In this document: piece by piece, positions 40,695-53,325 of the stretch
How positions within the stretch are numbered: the first letter of the stretch is position 1
Layout of the letters: each line of letters opens with the position of its first letter
NCBI GenBank assembly: GCA_022559845.1
Contig: CM040125.1
Span: forward strand, 327,305,829 to 327,369,828
Length of the DNA stretch: 64,000 bases
From: Amorphophallus konjac
Lineage: Eukaryota; Streptophyta; Magnoliopsida; Alismatales; Araceae
Direction of reading: 5' to 3'
The notes under the pieces: model-generated
Databases searched by the model: none
Told to the model about the DNA's origin: nothing
What the model saw: only the letters and a program-made list of their open reading frames with translations
Position numbers and translations under genes: made by a program

Positions 40695-42807
40695 TGATGG
40701 GAATCGACGCCGAGCATGTACCTTTTCTTTTTGCATTCATGTCCTTTTAGTTTGTGTTCATATCCTTGTGAAAGTATGTACGTAAATGTAAGGCTTTATA
40801 AGCCAATGAGTCATTCCCATGGATTGTGTGAGTTTTTGTGCAATTGTGTAGTAGGTCCAACTAGGGGGCCCTCAGCCCATTCCCATTGGTCCATGTCACC
40901 TTGTGGGGCTGGTCAACCATCCTAGGTGGCCATCTAGAAGGGTTGAATGTCAAATGCCACATGGGTAGACAAAGGGAGTAAAAAGTCTAAGGTAGGCTAC
41001 CTACCATGTCAAGCTTGTCTCCCACTTGGGTTATTTTATTTTTTTTATGTGTGTTGGTCACATTTAATCTAATCCATTCATTCCCCATCCCTAGATCCAA
41101 TGGTAGAGATTGGATTAGATTGGAGGCTTATAAATACTTGTATTTTCCATTTGAATATTAATGAAAGTGAAAAAATCATTGTGCAAGAACCCCTCTCTTG
41201 GAGAATTTCGACCTCTCCTCTCTCTCCCCCTGGTTTCTTCATCCCCAACCCCCATTCTAGAGTGATATCTCCTTCCCCCCACCTCCGGTGATCATCGGTG
41301 CCGCCGCCGCCGCCGTTCGTGCCGCCATCACGCCGCCGCGGAGCCGCCTTCGGTGTTCTGTCTATCCTGGATAGAGGCTTCTTGTCCGAATATATGCTCT
41401 CCTCCATGTGAAGATCTCAAGCTAAATTTTTTATGGTGTGTTCTTCCCTTGCATCCCAAGCTCCACCTAAATTGTCACGCCCAAATTCCATCGTTTAGTA
41501 TTTTCCCATTTTCGTGCATCTTTCATTCCTAGTTCTGTTTTGTCTCTATCTACAGTGATAGCAGACCTGTGTTTCCCACCTCCGGCCATCTTTTTAATTT
41601 GTCCAAACCCTCCCAATTTTACTGGGCGTTCTGTCCATCACCCCCTACCTCCATAAATTTTATTAATTTTTTATCAGCCTTCTATCTATTTTTAGAAATT
41701 CGTGTTCTTCCTCAGCTACAGTGTTGTCAGCTAGATTCTAGATCCGACCCACTGCTAGTACAAAAATCATAGAAATTCGTATCCTTCTCCAAATCCAGAT
41801 CCAAAAATAGTCCTCGTTTTGTAACTTGATTTCCCACAACGTTTCTGAAGAACACAACCCCAGATTCAGACGTATACCTCACGGTCAAAGGCAATCCACA
41901 GGAAAGTTCTCTGCTGACCTAAGATTTTAGGAACTGTACAATAGGAACTTGGAAATTCCATAAGTCCATATCCGTGCAAATCCAGGCCAGATCTCTAGGC
42001 CTAGATTGAAGGATTTGAAGTTAGCTTTCCAACGGCGCTAGTCTCGTGTCGATCCGACATCGGGGCGGATCGCAGAGCCCGTTCTCGCCGAGACGCGCGT
42101 TGAAAACCAGAAGTTGCAGCCCGTGGCCGGTTATTCTGACCGGTGCCGATCGGAGCCGCCCGACCTCCGGCCGGCGAACCAGCGTGCCCCCACTCCAGGG
42201 AGCGCCCTTCCAGGCATCCTCCACTACAGCGGTGCCACCGGGTCCCACACGGCCCCTCCGGACAGCATGTGGGCCCCACCGTCACGTGTTCGGGTGTTGC
42301 CGAATCAACGCGAGAAGCCGCCCGTCAACTCGAATTCGGTCCTCCCGGGGCCAGTTGTGTAGCCCTTTACCTCCCTGCGTGGAGTGGGTGATATTTCATT
42401 GCTATCATCATTATGTAATATTTATCCCGGGAGTACGAGTTTCGGCCAGGTCCGTCTTCCCCACGTCGAGCGCGTGGAGGTATCGCATTCGCTCCCTTAC
42501 TTGGTATTTTGCTTAATTTCATATATGTTTGTTTATGCCGCTGCTAGAGAGCATGTTTAGGGATATCTAACTCACTTTATCTATTCATTACCGCTGCTAG
42601 AGAGCATGTGTAGGGATATCTAGCTCGCTTTATCTATTCATTACCGCTGCTGCGAGAGAGTGCGACACCGTCCCGTTACCCGATCCGGGTACACGAGAGA
42701 GCCGATCACCCTAGCTCATTACTGGTTTCTCAACCGCGCACGTCCGACGCTTCCCTCGTTAAGGGACAATCACGAGCTTGTCGTGTCCGTGGTCTCGTCC
42801 CGCATCA
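40695..42807 (+). repeat. 3' LTR of element D
   Basis: 2113 bp; TATA TATAAATA at 41129-41136. Contains a 53-bp tandem duplication (42538-42590, 42591-42643) that is single in the 5' LTR, explaining most of the length difference. Confidence 0.9.
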
Positions 42808-42938
42808 ATTGGCCTTCCTCCCTCCTCCATCCCCAACTTACTTAGCCAACCCTCAGCCTGCATTCCCTCAGACCAACCCTTCCCCTACACAGCCTCTCTG
42901 GCCGGTACACTCTTGGCCTTCTCTTTCCCAGTACACCT
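42808..42938 (+). repeat. Tat 3' LTR, segment 2
   Basis: Corresponds to 1309-1438 of the 5' LTR. Begins with the second ATTGG of element D and ends with CACCT, the left TSD of S2. Confidence 0.88.
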
Positions 42939-43219
42939 TGATGGGATCTAGCAACGGTGCGTGTAGGATTCAGAGGGGGGGGGTGAATGAATCCCTAAAA
43001 AAATTTTATCGAATAAAAATCAATTAACCCAAACACAAGGGCCTGATTGAGTCAGATCATAGACTCGAATAACTGATGTGCACTAATGAACTTTGAAAGG
43101 CAAACAAAACTACTCGAGCCTAGTCATGCATCTATCGATTCACAGGAGACAAGCATACCACACAGAACACAAGGAGTTTTTAGATGGTTCAGTCTGCTAC
43201 TTGCAGACTTACGTCCATC

Positions 43220-43241
43220 CCTCACTCAAATCAGAGTGAGG
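43220..43241 (-). other. Conserved hairpin in S2
   Basis: CCTCACTC and GAGTGAGG stem with a 6-nt loop, as at 8243-8264 in S1. The associated GAACCATCTAAAAA is at 43177-43190 (- strand). Confidence 0.65.
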
Positions 43242-43929
43242 CTTCCCGCTGCCTTACAGCTTGAAAATGCTGCGCAATACAACTTGCGTCCGCTGAGCCT
43301 CACAGCTTGCTTACAAACAGCTGAGCAACACGGCTTGCTATCCAGAGGATTCCTCCTCTGTCCGCTGAGGATTACAGTTTGACCTCTGCTGCCACACAGC
43401 TTGATCAGAAGATTAAGATAAAGAATAAAATGAAACGGTGAAAATAGCTACAGAAAGCTTACAGTGAAAATCGATGAAATAGCTCACGTAGGAGCGAACT
43501 GGACTGGATTTGATCCAAGTACCAGTGGACGGACTATCAGAGAGTCTCTTCTCACGAACTCACTCTTTCTCTATCTCTTTTTCTTCTCCCACAAGCTCTC
43601 TATTTCTTTTTCATTCTCTTCTCTTCTCTCCTCTTTCGATATATATTCTACCTTCGATCTGTAACTTCTTATATCCTCTTATTGGGCGTGTGGAGGAAGA
43701 ACTCCCACCCATATGCTTCCAGAAGGCTCTCAGCCACGTGTCACCATCTGAGCATTGTACCCTTCCACGTGGCATTCTTTTGGAGGACGATCCACCTTGG
43801 ATCACGTGCCCCTCCTCGGAGAGATAACTATGTCAGAAATACAAGATGTTAGTCAAACACTTAGCACAGTTTGCACAGACGTAATGAGAGAGTAAACATT
43901 CATGCACTGAGTAGAAATATGCAATTCAA

Positions 43930-44700
43930 CCATTGTACTGACTTAGTACAAGGTGATCAATGGATTGCACCGACATGATTCCACGAGGCACAGGAGGAAA
44001 ACTATGCACCGGGTCAAAAAGTCTAAAAACATGCACTGCCATATGAAGTGTCTAGAACAGAGGATGCACCGACTCTAAAAAATGTGTAGGACAGTAAATG
44101 CACCGGGTTGGATTTGCGGTCCAAGCAAGAGTTGCATCGAGATGATGGAGAAGAATACACGGACAAAGAAAGATGCAAGACAAAGCTTGCACCAAGTAAA
44201 GAAATCCTGTCCAAGTCAGAACTTGCACCGAGATGACGATATCCTATCTAAGTGAAACCATGCACCGAGATGGAAATATCCTATCTAAGTGAAACCTTGC
44301 ATCGAGATGGAAATATCCTATCTAAGTGAGAAACTTGCACCAAGATGGAGGACAAGAATGCACTGAAACTAAATGACAGAACTAAACAGTGCGTGCTGTT
44401 CAAGTATTGCACGGACCTAAAACTTGCACCGACCCCGAGAGGTGAGATGCAAAGGCAAGATGTGCACCGACCTAAATGCGTATGTTGCATTGAAATACAC
44501 TGACCCGTTTATGTATGAGACAAGTAATGCACTGAGGAAGGAACGGGACGACAGTGTTTGTGTGTGAATAGAAAACTTGCACCGAGACAAGTACTTATAC
44601 GTGACATGCAGAACTAAGCTAGACTAGCACCGAGCTAGATCTTTAGCAGGATAACACATGCACTGACTATGATTTCTTCTATGAAATAACATGCACCAGG
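43930..44700. repeat. TGCACCGA motif array in S2 U3
   Basis: Twenty or so copies of (T)TGCACCGA(G) or TGCACTGA at irregular spacing. Within it three units of 37-38 bp at 44223-44334 (starting TTGCACCGAGATG, with a fourth partial start at 44335) form a true short tandem repeat. Confidence 0.72.
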
Positions 44701-44793
44701 TGAACCAAACATAATAGATATAATTGAAAGATTTAAATACTTTAATCTAAACACGATTCATAGATTGTCATTCTCAAAACTAGGGTTCCAACA

Positions 44794-46257
44794 CACCTTA
44801 TACCCCTTCACCGGTACAGCCCCTGGCCGGTGCACCCTCAGCCCTGCGGAGCCTTCCCCGGCACAGCCCCTCAGCGGCACACCCTGGCCTCTCCCAGCCC
44901 AGCACGCCTTTGAGTCTCCCTGGCCGGCACACTAATCACCAGTCCCTCCTTCTTGCCCGGTGCACTCCCTAGCCAGCCCTAGAGAGGTCTTCGGTCCGTC
45001 GTTTCTTCCAGGTTTTCCAAGGTTTTATCAAAGGTGTTGTCGCCCTTGGCACGCACCTCCAATCGTCAGGTTCCGCCACTCCATGTGGACGCGTTCCCTA
45101 TATCTCCCTCACCACTCGGGTCAAGGGGAGATGCAGCCGAATTTTTGTTAGAAATAACAACATGTTAAATGATAAAAGGAAGCAACAAACAAATGGAATA
45201 ATAACACGTTAAAGGTCTAAAGGAAGCAACCGACCAATGAAATGAACGACGGTAAAACGCTTCAACCAAGGCAAGGGAACCACAATCAACACAAAGGGAG
45301 CCGGATCGAACGACAACTAAGCAACTTGAACATTCGTCCTCAGGGAAGAAAGAATGGAAGATAATCAAGAGAAAGAAAGAAGAAACCCATGCAAACTGAA
45401 TAAAATCAAGAGAGAAAAGAAAAGGAAAGGACACAAGGATGGAAGAGGAGTGGGCCCCGTCCGGACCTCATCAGACATGTGCTTGCCTTTGCCTTCCCCG
45501 GTACGCTTCCAACCTCACCCTCAGTCGGTACACTTCCTTGGCCGGCGCACACATTCAGCATCCTCAGCCCGCTACCCAAGGACCTTGGCCGGCACAGCCC
45601 CCAGCTCGGCCTCCCCGGCACGCTCCAAACGTGACACACCCAGCCACTCCGTGGAGCCTCAGCCCGGCACACCTGGCCACGCTCTTCTCCGGTACACCCA
45701 GCGTCCCTCCACCGGCACACACCAGCCCACGCCATGTCCGGCACGCTCAATCAGGCCTTCACCGGTACGCCTCCCCAGTCTCCCTTGGCCGACACATTTG
45801 GGCCTATGCTTCCCCGGCACGCTCAGCCAAGCCTTTGCCCATGCACTCCAGGCCTTGACTCCCCGGCGCGCTCTCTTGGTGCTTCCCCGGCACACTAACC
45901 CCAACCTTCGCCGGTACGCTCCTGTGGCCCCTTTTCCGGCACGCTCTCCCTGTGCTCAACGGCACGCCCCCCCTTTCTGACCCTTTCCATACCTTCGCCG
46001 GCACGCTCCTTCAACCCCCCTCATTTTAGTCCTCTGGCGGTCCACTTTTCCTCCAAAAAAAAGTATATATATAATATGTAATGATAATGATGATGATAAT
46101 AATACTAATGATAACAAAATTAATAATAATTTTGATAAATAAATAAATTCACATAATATAAAAAAGAATAGTAATAATAATAGTAATAAAAAGAAAACAA
46201 ATAGATTAATCACTCGAAATGAATGCGGAAAGGGAATTAAAACAACAAAAAGCATAC
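44794..46257 (+). repeat. Tat 3' LTR, segment 3
   Basis: Matches 1434-2865 of the 5' LTR, including the motif cluster and AT-rich stretch; it has about 45 bp absent from the left copy near 2098. Cut after GCATAC at 46257 by the C/B complex. About 660 bp of this LTR must lie beyond the window. Confidence 0.88.
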
Positions 46258-48355
46258 TGATGCGGGACGGACCACGGACACGACTCGAATGAGGAATGCA
46301 GTCCTCAGACTCTAGGTGAGCTCGTGATTGTCCCTTAAAGAGGGAAGCGTCGGACGTGCACGGTTGAGAAACCGGCAAGAGCTAGGGTGGTCAATTCGCA
46401 CTTCGTACCCGGATCGGGTCACGGGACGGTAATGCTCTCTCTCGCAGCAGCGGTGGTATAAAAATATAGCGAGCTAGGTCCTAAAACATGCTCTCTAGCA
46501 GCGGCATATAAAGCATATATGAGATAAAGCAAGATGCCAAGTAAGGGAGCGAATGCAATACCTCCACGCGCTCGGCGTGGGGAAGACGGACCCGGCCGAA
46601 ACCCGTACTCCCGGAATAATATTACACACTTGTTACAGCAATGAAGCACTGCCCACTCCACGCAGGGAGGTAAAGGGCGACACAATGGGGTCCGGGAGGA
46701 CTAAATTCGGGGTGACGAGCGGCTTCCCGCGTCTCTTCGGTAGCACCCGAACTTGTGACTGTGGGGCCCACGTGCTGTCCGGAGGGGCCGTGTGGGGCCG
46801 GTGGAACCACTGTGGTGGGGACACTTGGGGAAGCATTCCCTAGGCTGGCGGCACGCTGAAACGTCGACCGGAGGCCGGGTGGCTCCGTTCGGCACCGGTT
46901 GGAATAACCGGCCACGGATCTGCCGGTTCTGTTTGTCGGCGCGCGCTCCGGCGAGAACGGACGCTGCGATCAGCCTCGATGTCGGATCGACACGAAACTG
47001 GCGCTGTTGGAAAGATAACTTGAAGTCCTTCAACCTAGGGTTAGAGATCAGACCTGGATCTACACGGATCTGGGCTTTATTGAATTTTTGAGTTCCTGAT
47101 GTACAGTAGCCAAACTCTCAGATCTGCAGGGAACTTGTCTGAGAACTGCCGTTGACTGTGAAGTAGATGTCCGATCCAGCTCCTCAGCTCTTCACAAAAG
47201 TTATAGGATTTTTAACAAGGAAGATGGCACTATTTTTTGTGGACTGATTGGAGGTGGCTATGAATTGATATGATTTTTGAACTGGACAGTGGTCGGATCT
47301 GGAAATAGGTGGACAACACTGTAGCTAGTTCTGAGAACGAAATTTGAAAAATAGATGGAGGGATGATAAAAATTCAGAAACATTCGTGGTAGGAGGGGTG
47401 GGTGGACAGAACTCCCATTAAAAATTGAAGCCCAAGGAAAAATCAAAAGATGGATATAAGATGCAAAACTCAAGAAAAAATGAAGTTCAGATCTGAAACT
47501 GGCAGAGCTGAATTTGGGACTTGAACGAAAAAGGGAAATTAGCAAATGGAGGATTTATGACTCACCAAATTTTGTAGGACGTGGGGAACACCTCTAGAAC
47601 ATCCCCTCAAAATCTCAAATCGATCTGAGCTTGGGGCTGACAGCAAGAATTCGTGGAAGGGGCTGCTGTTGGCTGAAGATGGAACTCCGACGGTGGCTCG
47701 ATGGCGGCACGAACGGCGGCGGCGGCGGCACCAGATGAAATAAGAGATTGGGGAAGGGGGATAGAGATGAATCCACTCTAGAAAGGGGGGTTGGAGAGGG
47801 AATAACACTAGGGAGAGGGCTGGGGATGCAAGGAGGCTTCAAGCTTCAGACAATTTTCTAACTTTTTCATTAATTTCCACATGAAAATACAATCTTTTAT
47901 ATGCTTCCAATCAAATCTAACCTCCACCCTTGGATCTAGGGATGGGAGATGGATGGTCTGGATTGCATGCTACCAACACACAAAAAATTACATAAAAAAT
48001 AAAGGGGGGGCGGCCTATTGACTAGATGAAGCATGTTGACATGGTAGGTAGCCTACCATGGAAAAAATGAGCCACTTGCCTCCCATGTGTCCATATGACT
48101 AGTCCAACCTTCTAGATGTCCACCTAGGATGGTTGACCAGCCCCACAAGGTGACATGGACCAATGGGAATGGGCTGAGGGCCCCCTAGCTGGACCTACTA
48201 CACAATTTGCACAAAAACCCACACAATCCATGGGAATGACTCATTGGCTTATAAAGCCTTACATTTGCGTACATACTTTCCCAAGGATATGAACACAAAC
48301 TAAAAGGACATAAATGTAAAAAGAAAAGGTACATGCTCGACATCGATTCCCATCA
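46258..48355 (-). repeat. Element C LTR 1
   Basis: 2098 bp, - strand TGATGGGAATCGATG...CCGCATCA. TATA box TATAAAAG at 47894-47901 (- strand). Confidence 0.9.
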
Positions 48356-48620
48356 ACTCTCCTCGGGTGGGAGAAACTCGATCCCATCGAGTAGGGGTAT
48401 GGATGCTCGAGTACTCCGGCGGATCCGTTACCGTGCCAAGTAGCGCGGGCATGCTCCACTCCAAGTGATCGTCACCTGCTCATTCCATATATACTCGATA
48501 TGCACGAACTGCTAAGGGCTAAAGGTGGACACTCCGGGTGGGGCACTCTCAAAATGGGAAGAGGCGGCTCGAAGACTCACTAGGAATCACCGCTGGGTCC
48601 CTGTAGGTGACTGATCCGGG
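48356..48620 (-). pseudogene. Element C internal 1: pol-end and chromodomain remnant with PPT
   Basis: Counterpart of the end of pol in B: YRDPAVIPSES, then chromodomain-like EQVTITWSG and PRYLAR, then PPT CCCGAGGAGAGT next to the LTR start. Between this and gag (48621-48824) is about 200 bp of spacer, also found in D, with no domain recognised. Confidence 0.7.
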
Positions 48621-48824
48621 TATAGAGGTAGAACCGTTCCCAAACTCCTCGAGTGAGTCCACTCGCCTCTTACTCATAAGAGAACGACAACGAGCTTGCA
48701 CAAGACACATGCAGACTCTCAAACGACACACAAACCATGCAAACAAACCACACAAAACAAACCAAACAAGGAAAACACACCGACTCATATATGACCCTAG
48801 ACTAAGGTGGTGAGATCAAGCCCA

Positions 48825-50421
48825 CTAAGTGGCTGCATCCTGGGCGGCAGGAGAGCCGTCCAGCTCTTCCCCCAAGGCATAGTACTCATCAGCTAGTGCT
48901 TGGTCGGCCTCATAATCGACACACTCAAGCTTGGGAGGTAAGGTTTCTCCAACACCTAGGGCTAGGGTGGCGCGAGCGGGACACTCACTGGCAATGTGGC
49001 CAAACCCGTGAGTGGAAACACTGCACTCGTGACCGACTGCTCTCTCCGATAAAAGGGGCCTTACCCTTATCATTCCGTCGGGTAGGGGGTGAAGGCAGCA
49101 ATGGTGGAGGTGTAGGTGCCTTGGACAATAGTGGAGGGGGTGCTGGTGCCAGAGGACGGGCTATAGGAGCCGGGGGACGGGCAACGGGTGCCGGTGGTTG
49201 GGATGGAAATAGATCCCGGGGTGGAGGAGGGCGAGGAAGTGGAGCAAAGTGCTCCTGACGGGTGGGCTCCTGAGGTCGAGCCATGGGAGGCCGCTGATGT
49301 GGGCCTAACGAGTGACGGGGCTCGGTACTACGGAGAGGGGTGGGGCCTAACCGATGGCTAGACTCGAACTCTCCCTCAAATTGCTCCAACTCGAGAGTAA
49401 CCTGGTATGCCTCTTCCAACGTCTTGGCATTGCGGCGGAAAAGCTCATACTGATAATGTGGCCGCAAACCACGTCGAAAGCGGGAAACGGGCATGGTACT
49501 CTCCTCCGTGACACCACATCGTAGAAAGTACTCATCAAATTCAGCGATGTATTCGGAGACGGACCGGTCTCCTTGGCTAAGACTTTGCCATCTATCGATG
49601 AGTCGTTGGCGGTAAGTGGGAGGAAGGTACATTTGCCGAAGCTTATTCTTCATCTCGGCCCATGTGTCAATCGGGGGTTCTAGCCGCTGAAGTAGAAGGC
49701 TCTCTACATTCTTCCAATAAGTTTACGCCTGCCCCATGAGCTTCATGGTGGCGAATCGGACCCTTCGGCGCTCCGACATATCATACCATTCAAAGTAACG
49801 GTCCATGCCGAACTCCCAATCTAGGTAGACTTTCGGATCCAAAGACCCGTAAAAAGAGGGAGGGTCCGCTCGCACGGTCTTAAGGAACCTATCATCATCC
49901 TCATCTCTTTGTGACTGAAAAGCACGACGGCGTTGACCATACCCCTCATAGGCATTGTCGGACCCATAGTCCTCGAGACCAAGGTCACGGTGCGGAAGTT
50001 CGGGAACCCGAGGAGGGGCGGGTGGAGGAGCCTGTGGTGGCCGAGGAGCAAGTGCGGGCGGGCCTTGGACCACATGGACAGGCTGGGCCTGGGCTATGGG
50101 AATGGCTTGGCCTTGGGCAGCCGCCTGGGTAGGTGGGGGTGGGTCTTGGACCACTCTAGGAGGGTCTCCGTGGGACATCCTTTCCAACAGTCAGACCAGG
50201 CCTTGGACGGATCTATCGGATGACTGTATGCTTTCCTCCATTGCATTAAACCGACCATCTATGCGGTCCGAGAAGCTCTTAAAGGTTGCATCGGATTGAT
50301 CCATCCGATCTATGAGGGCCATGATTGCATCGCGTAAGGAGAGAAGGTCTCCCGAGTTATCCCGTGGGTTGGCCATAGGTGGTGGTGGGGGTGAGTATTG
50401 AGTACCTCGACGAGTGGGCAT
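48825..50421 (-). pseudogene. gag: Element C internal 1 gag
   Basis: ATG 50421 (MPTRRGTQYSPPPPPMANP). Pro-rich N-terminus, then capsid domain (DPKVYLDWEFGMDRYFEWY, near 49800) and YLPPTYRQRLIDRWQSLSQG, homologous to A/B. Breaks: TGA at 50191 (GGA in internal 2), TAA at 49723 (CAA in internal 2) and a 2-bp loss in the zinc knuckle near 49010-49020 that shifts the frame, after which GFGHIASEC and an acidic tail continue in another frame to 48825. Confidence 0.85.
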
Positions 50422-50733
50422 GCAAGACACGGAATAGGAGACACCGACTAATGCAAATGCACATAACAAGATGATGAACCTAGACGTAACCAAAACTCGG
50501 CACGTGGCGGAGTTACTCGATCCGAAGATCACTCGCGCAAGTGTGCGGCCTTCCCGATAGGCGTAGCCTAACGTTCGGACAACACCTGTTGATATACCGG
50601 GTTATTGGGATGCAATGCAAAAAGACACACTTTTTTTTTTTTTTAAACAATGATGACCCTAAACACGACTTAGACAATGACTAATGACTAGACGTAAATG
50701 ACACTTTTTTTTTGACACCCTAGACTCAAACTC

Positions 50734-50745
50734 GCTCTGATACCA
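50734..50745 (-). other. Element C primer-binding site (tRNA-iMet)
   Basis: TGGTATCAGAGC on the - strand, 3 nt from the LTR end at 50749. Confidence 0.92.
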
Positions 50746-50748
50746 AAT

Positions 50749-52855
50749 TGATGCGGGACGGACCACGGACACGACTCGAATGAGGAATGCAGTCCTCAGA
50801 CTCTAGGTGAGCTCGTGATTGTCCCTTAACGAGGGAAGCGTCGGACGTGCACGGTTGAGAAACCGGCAAGAGCTAGGGTGGTCAATTCTCACTTCGTGCC
50901 CGGATCGGGTCACGGGACGGTAACGCTCTCTCTCGCAGCAGCAATGATAAAAAAATATAGCGAGCTAAGTCCTAAAACATGCTCTCTAGCAGCGGCATAT
51001 AAAGCATATATGAGATAAAGCAAGATGCCAAGTAAGGGAGCGAATGTAATACCTCCATGCGCTCGGCTTGGGGAAGACGGACCCGGCCGAAACCCATACC
51101 CCCGGAATAATATTACACACTTGTTACAGTAATGAAGCACTGCCCACTCCACGCAGGGAGGTAAAGGGCGACACAATGGGGTCCGGGAGGACCGAATTCG
51201 GGTTGACGGGCGGCTTCTCGCGTCTCTTCGGCAACACCCGAACTTGTGACTATGGGGCCCACGTGCTGTCCGGAGGGGCCGTGTGGGTCCCGGTGGCACC
51301 ACTGTGGTGGGGACACTTGGGGAAGCGTTCCCTGGGCTGGCGGCACGTTGAAACGTCGACCGGAGGCCGGGTGGCTCCGTTCGGCACCGGTCGGAATAAC
51401 CGGCCACGGATCTGCCGGTTCTATTTTTCGGCGCGCGCTCCGGCGAGAACGGACGCTGCGATCAGCCCTGATGTTGGATCGACACGAAACTGACGCCGTT
51501 GGAAAGCTAACTTGAAGTCTTTCAACCTAGGCCTAGATATAAGACCTGGATCTGCACGATCGTGGCTTTATTGAATTTTTAAGGTTCTGGTGTATAGTAT
51601 CCGAACTCTCAGATCTGCAGGGAACTTGTCTGAGAACTGCCATTGACCGCGAAGTAGATGTCCGATCCAAATCCTGAGATATTCACAAAAGTTATAGGAT
51701 TTAGAACAAGGAAGATGTAAATATTTTTTGTGGACTGATTGGAGGTGGCTACGAATTGATATGATTTTTGCACTGGACAGAGGTCGGATCTGGAAACAGG
51801 TGGACATCACTGTAGCTAGTTCTGAGAACGAAATTTGAAAAATAGATGGAGGGATGATAAAAATTCAGGAAACTTCGTGGTAGGAGGGGTGGGTGGACAA
51901 AACTCCCAGTAAAAATGGAAGCCCTAGGAAAAATTAAAAGATGGATCTAAGATGCAAAACTCAGGAAAAAATGAAGTTCAGATCTGAAATTGGCAGAACT
52001 GAATTTGGGACTTGAACAAAAATGGGAAATTAGCAAATGCAGGATTTATTACCCACCCAATTTTGTAGGATGTGGGGAACACCTCTAGAACATCCCCTCA
52101 AAATCCTAAGTCGATATGAGCTCGGGGCTGATAGCAAGAATTCGTGGAAGGGGTTGCTGTTGGCTGAAGATAGAACTCTGACGGTGGCTCGATGGCGGCT
52201 CGATGGCGACATGAACGGCGGCGGCGGCGGCACCAGATGAAATCAGAGATTGGGGAAGGGGGATAGAGATGAATCCACTCTAGAAAGGGGGGTTGGAGAG
52301 GGAAGAACACCAGGGAGAGGGCTGGGGGCGCAAGGAGGCTTCAAGCTTCAGACAATTTTCTAACTTTTTCATTAATTTCCACATGAAAATACAACCTTTT
52401 ATATGCTTCCAATCAAATCCAACCTCCACCCTTGGATCTAGGGATGGGAGATGGATGGTCTTGATTGCATGCTACCAACACACAAAAAATTACATAAAAA
52501 ATAAAGGGGGGCGGCCTATTGACTAGATGAAGCATGTTGACATGGTAGGTAGCCTACCATGGAAAAAATGAGCCACTTGTCTCCCATGTGTCCATATGAC
52601 TAGTCCAACCTTCTAGATGTCCACCTAGGATGGTTGACCAGCCCCACAAGGTGACATGGACCAATGGGAATGGGCTGAGGGCCCCCTAGCTGGACCTACT
52701 ACACAATTGCACAAAAACCCACACTATCCATGGGAATGACTCATTGGCTTATAAAGCCTTACATTTGCGTACATACTTTCACAAGGATATGAACACAAAC
52801 TAAAAGGACATGAATGCAAAAAGAAAAGGTACATGCTCGGCGTCGATTCCCATCA
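50749..52855 (-). repeat. Element C LTR 2
   Basis: 2107 bp, same family and orientation as 46258-48355, with scattered differences. TATA TATAAAAG at 52396-52403 (- strand). Shared by the two tandem units. Confidence 0.9.
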
Positions 52856-53325
52856 ACTCTCCCCGGCTGGGAGGAACTCGACCCCGTCGAGTAGGGGTAT
52901 GGATGCTCGAGTACTCCGGCGGATCCGTTACCGTGCCAAGTAGCGCGGGTATGCTCCACTCCAAGTGATCGTCACCTGCTCATTCCATATATACTCGATA
53001 TGAACGAACTGCTATGGGCTAAAGGTGGACACTCCGGGTGGGGCACTCTCAAAATGGGAGGAGGCGGCTCGAAGACTCACTAGGAATCACCGCTGGGTCC
53101 CTGTTGGTGACTGATCCGGGTATAGAGGTAGAACCGTTCCCAAACTCCTCGAGTGAGTCCACTCACCTCTTACTCATAAGAGAACGACAACGAGCTTGCA
53201 CAAGACACATGCAGACTCTCAAACGACACATAACCCATGCAAACAAACCACACAAAACAAACCAAACAAGAAAAACACACCGACTCATATATGACCCTAG
53301 ACTAAGGTGGTGAGATCAAGCCCAC
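52856..53325 (-). pseudogene. Element C internal 2: pol-end remnant and spacer
   Basis: Second copy of 48356-48824 with the same chromodomain-like tail, PPT (ACTCTCCCCGG on the + strand at 52856) and spacer. Confidence 0.7.

Larger units (their letters stand above)
36339..42807 (+). mobile_element. Element D: non-autonomous chromovirus relative
   Basis: LTRs 36339-38397 and 40695-42807, PBS TGGTATCAGAGC at 38401, PPT at 40686-40694 and TSD ATTGG (36334-36338, 42808-42812). The host LTR copy at 1309-1313 shows the empty site. The 2.3-kb internal region codes for a Gag N-terminal fragment fused to an unrecognised protein, then a remnant of the pol end with chromodomain-like EQVTITWSG...YPRYLAR. 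No protease, RT or integrase core. Confidence 0.92.
42939..44793 (-). mobile_element. Solo LTR S2 (Copia-like)
   Basis: 1855 bp, on the - strand TGTTGGAACC...GATCCCATCA, flanked by CACCT at 42934-42938 and 44794-44798; the host LTR resumes in register. The C-run with ATTCATTCACC near its 3' end, a TATA-like GATATAAG (43668-43675, - strand) and the shared hairpin place it near S1. U3 (right part) holds many TGCACCGA motifs and a 37-38 bp repeat. No internal region. Confidence 0.87.
1..46257 (+). mobile_element. Tat-clade Ty3/Gypsy element hosting all other insertions
   Basis: The visible part runs from inside the 5' LTR (1-3525) through PBS, polyprotein, antisense gene and PPT to a 3' LTR beginning at 34903. 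The two LTR copies align along their length once the inserted elements are removed. The LTR start TGTGGACG (34903) and LTR end CGTCCACA (ending 3525) are a perfect 8-bp inverted repeat. With insertions removed the internal region is about 18.9 kb, long for Gypsy but normal for large Tat/Ogre-type elements. The second (archaeal-type) RNase H and an antisense ORF between pol and the 3' LTR are Tat hallmarks. LTR copies differ by several percent by eye, so the insertion is old. Target-site duplications are outside the window. Confidence 0.9.

Noticed and set aside
46561..46578. Conserved GC hairpin (CCACGC...GCGTGG) in chromovirus LTRs
   Set aside because: Present in A, B, C and D, but the C LTR 2 copy has non-compensatory changes in both arms, so an RNA structure is not supported.
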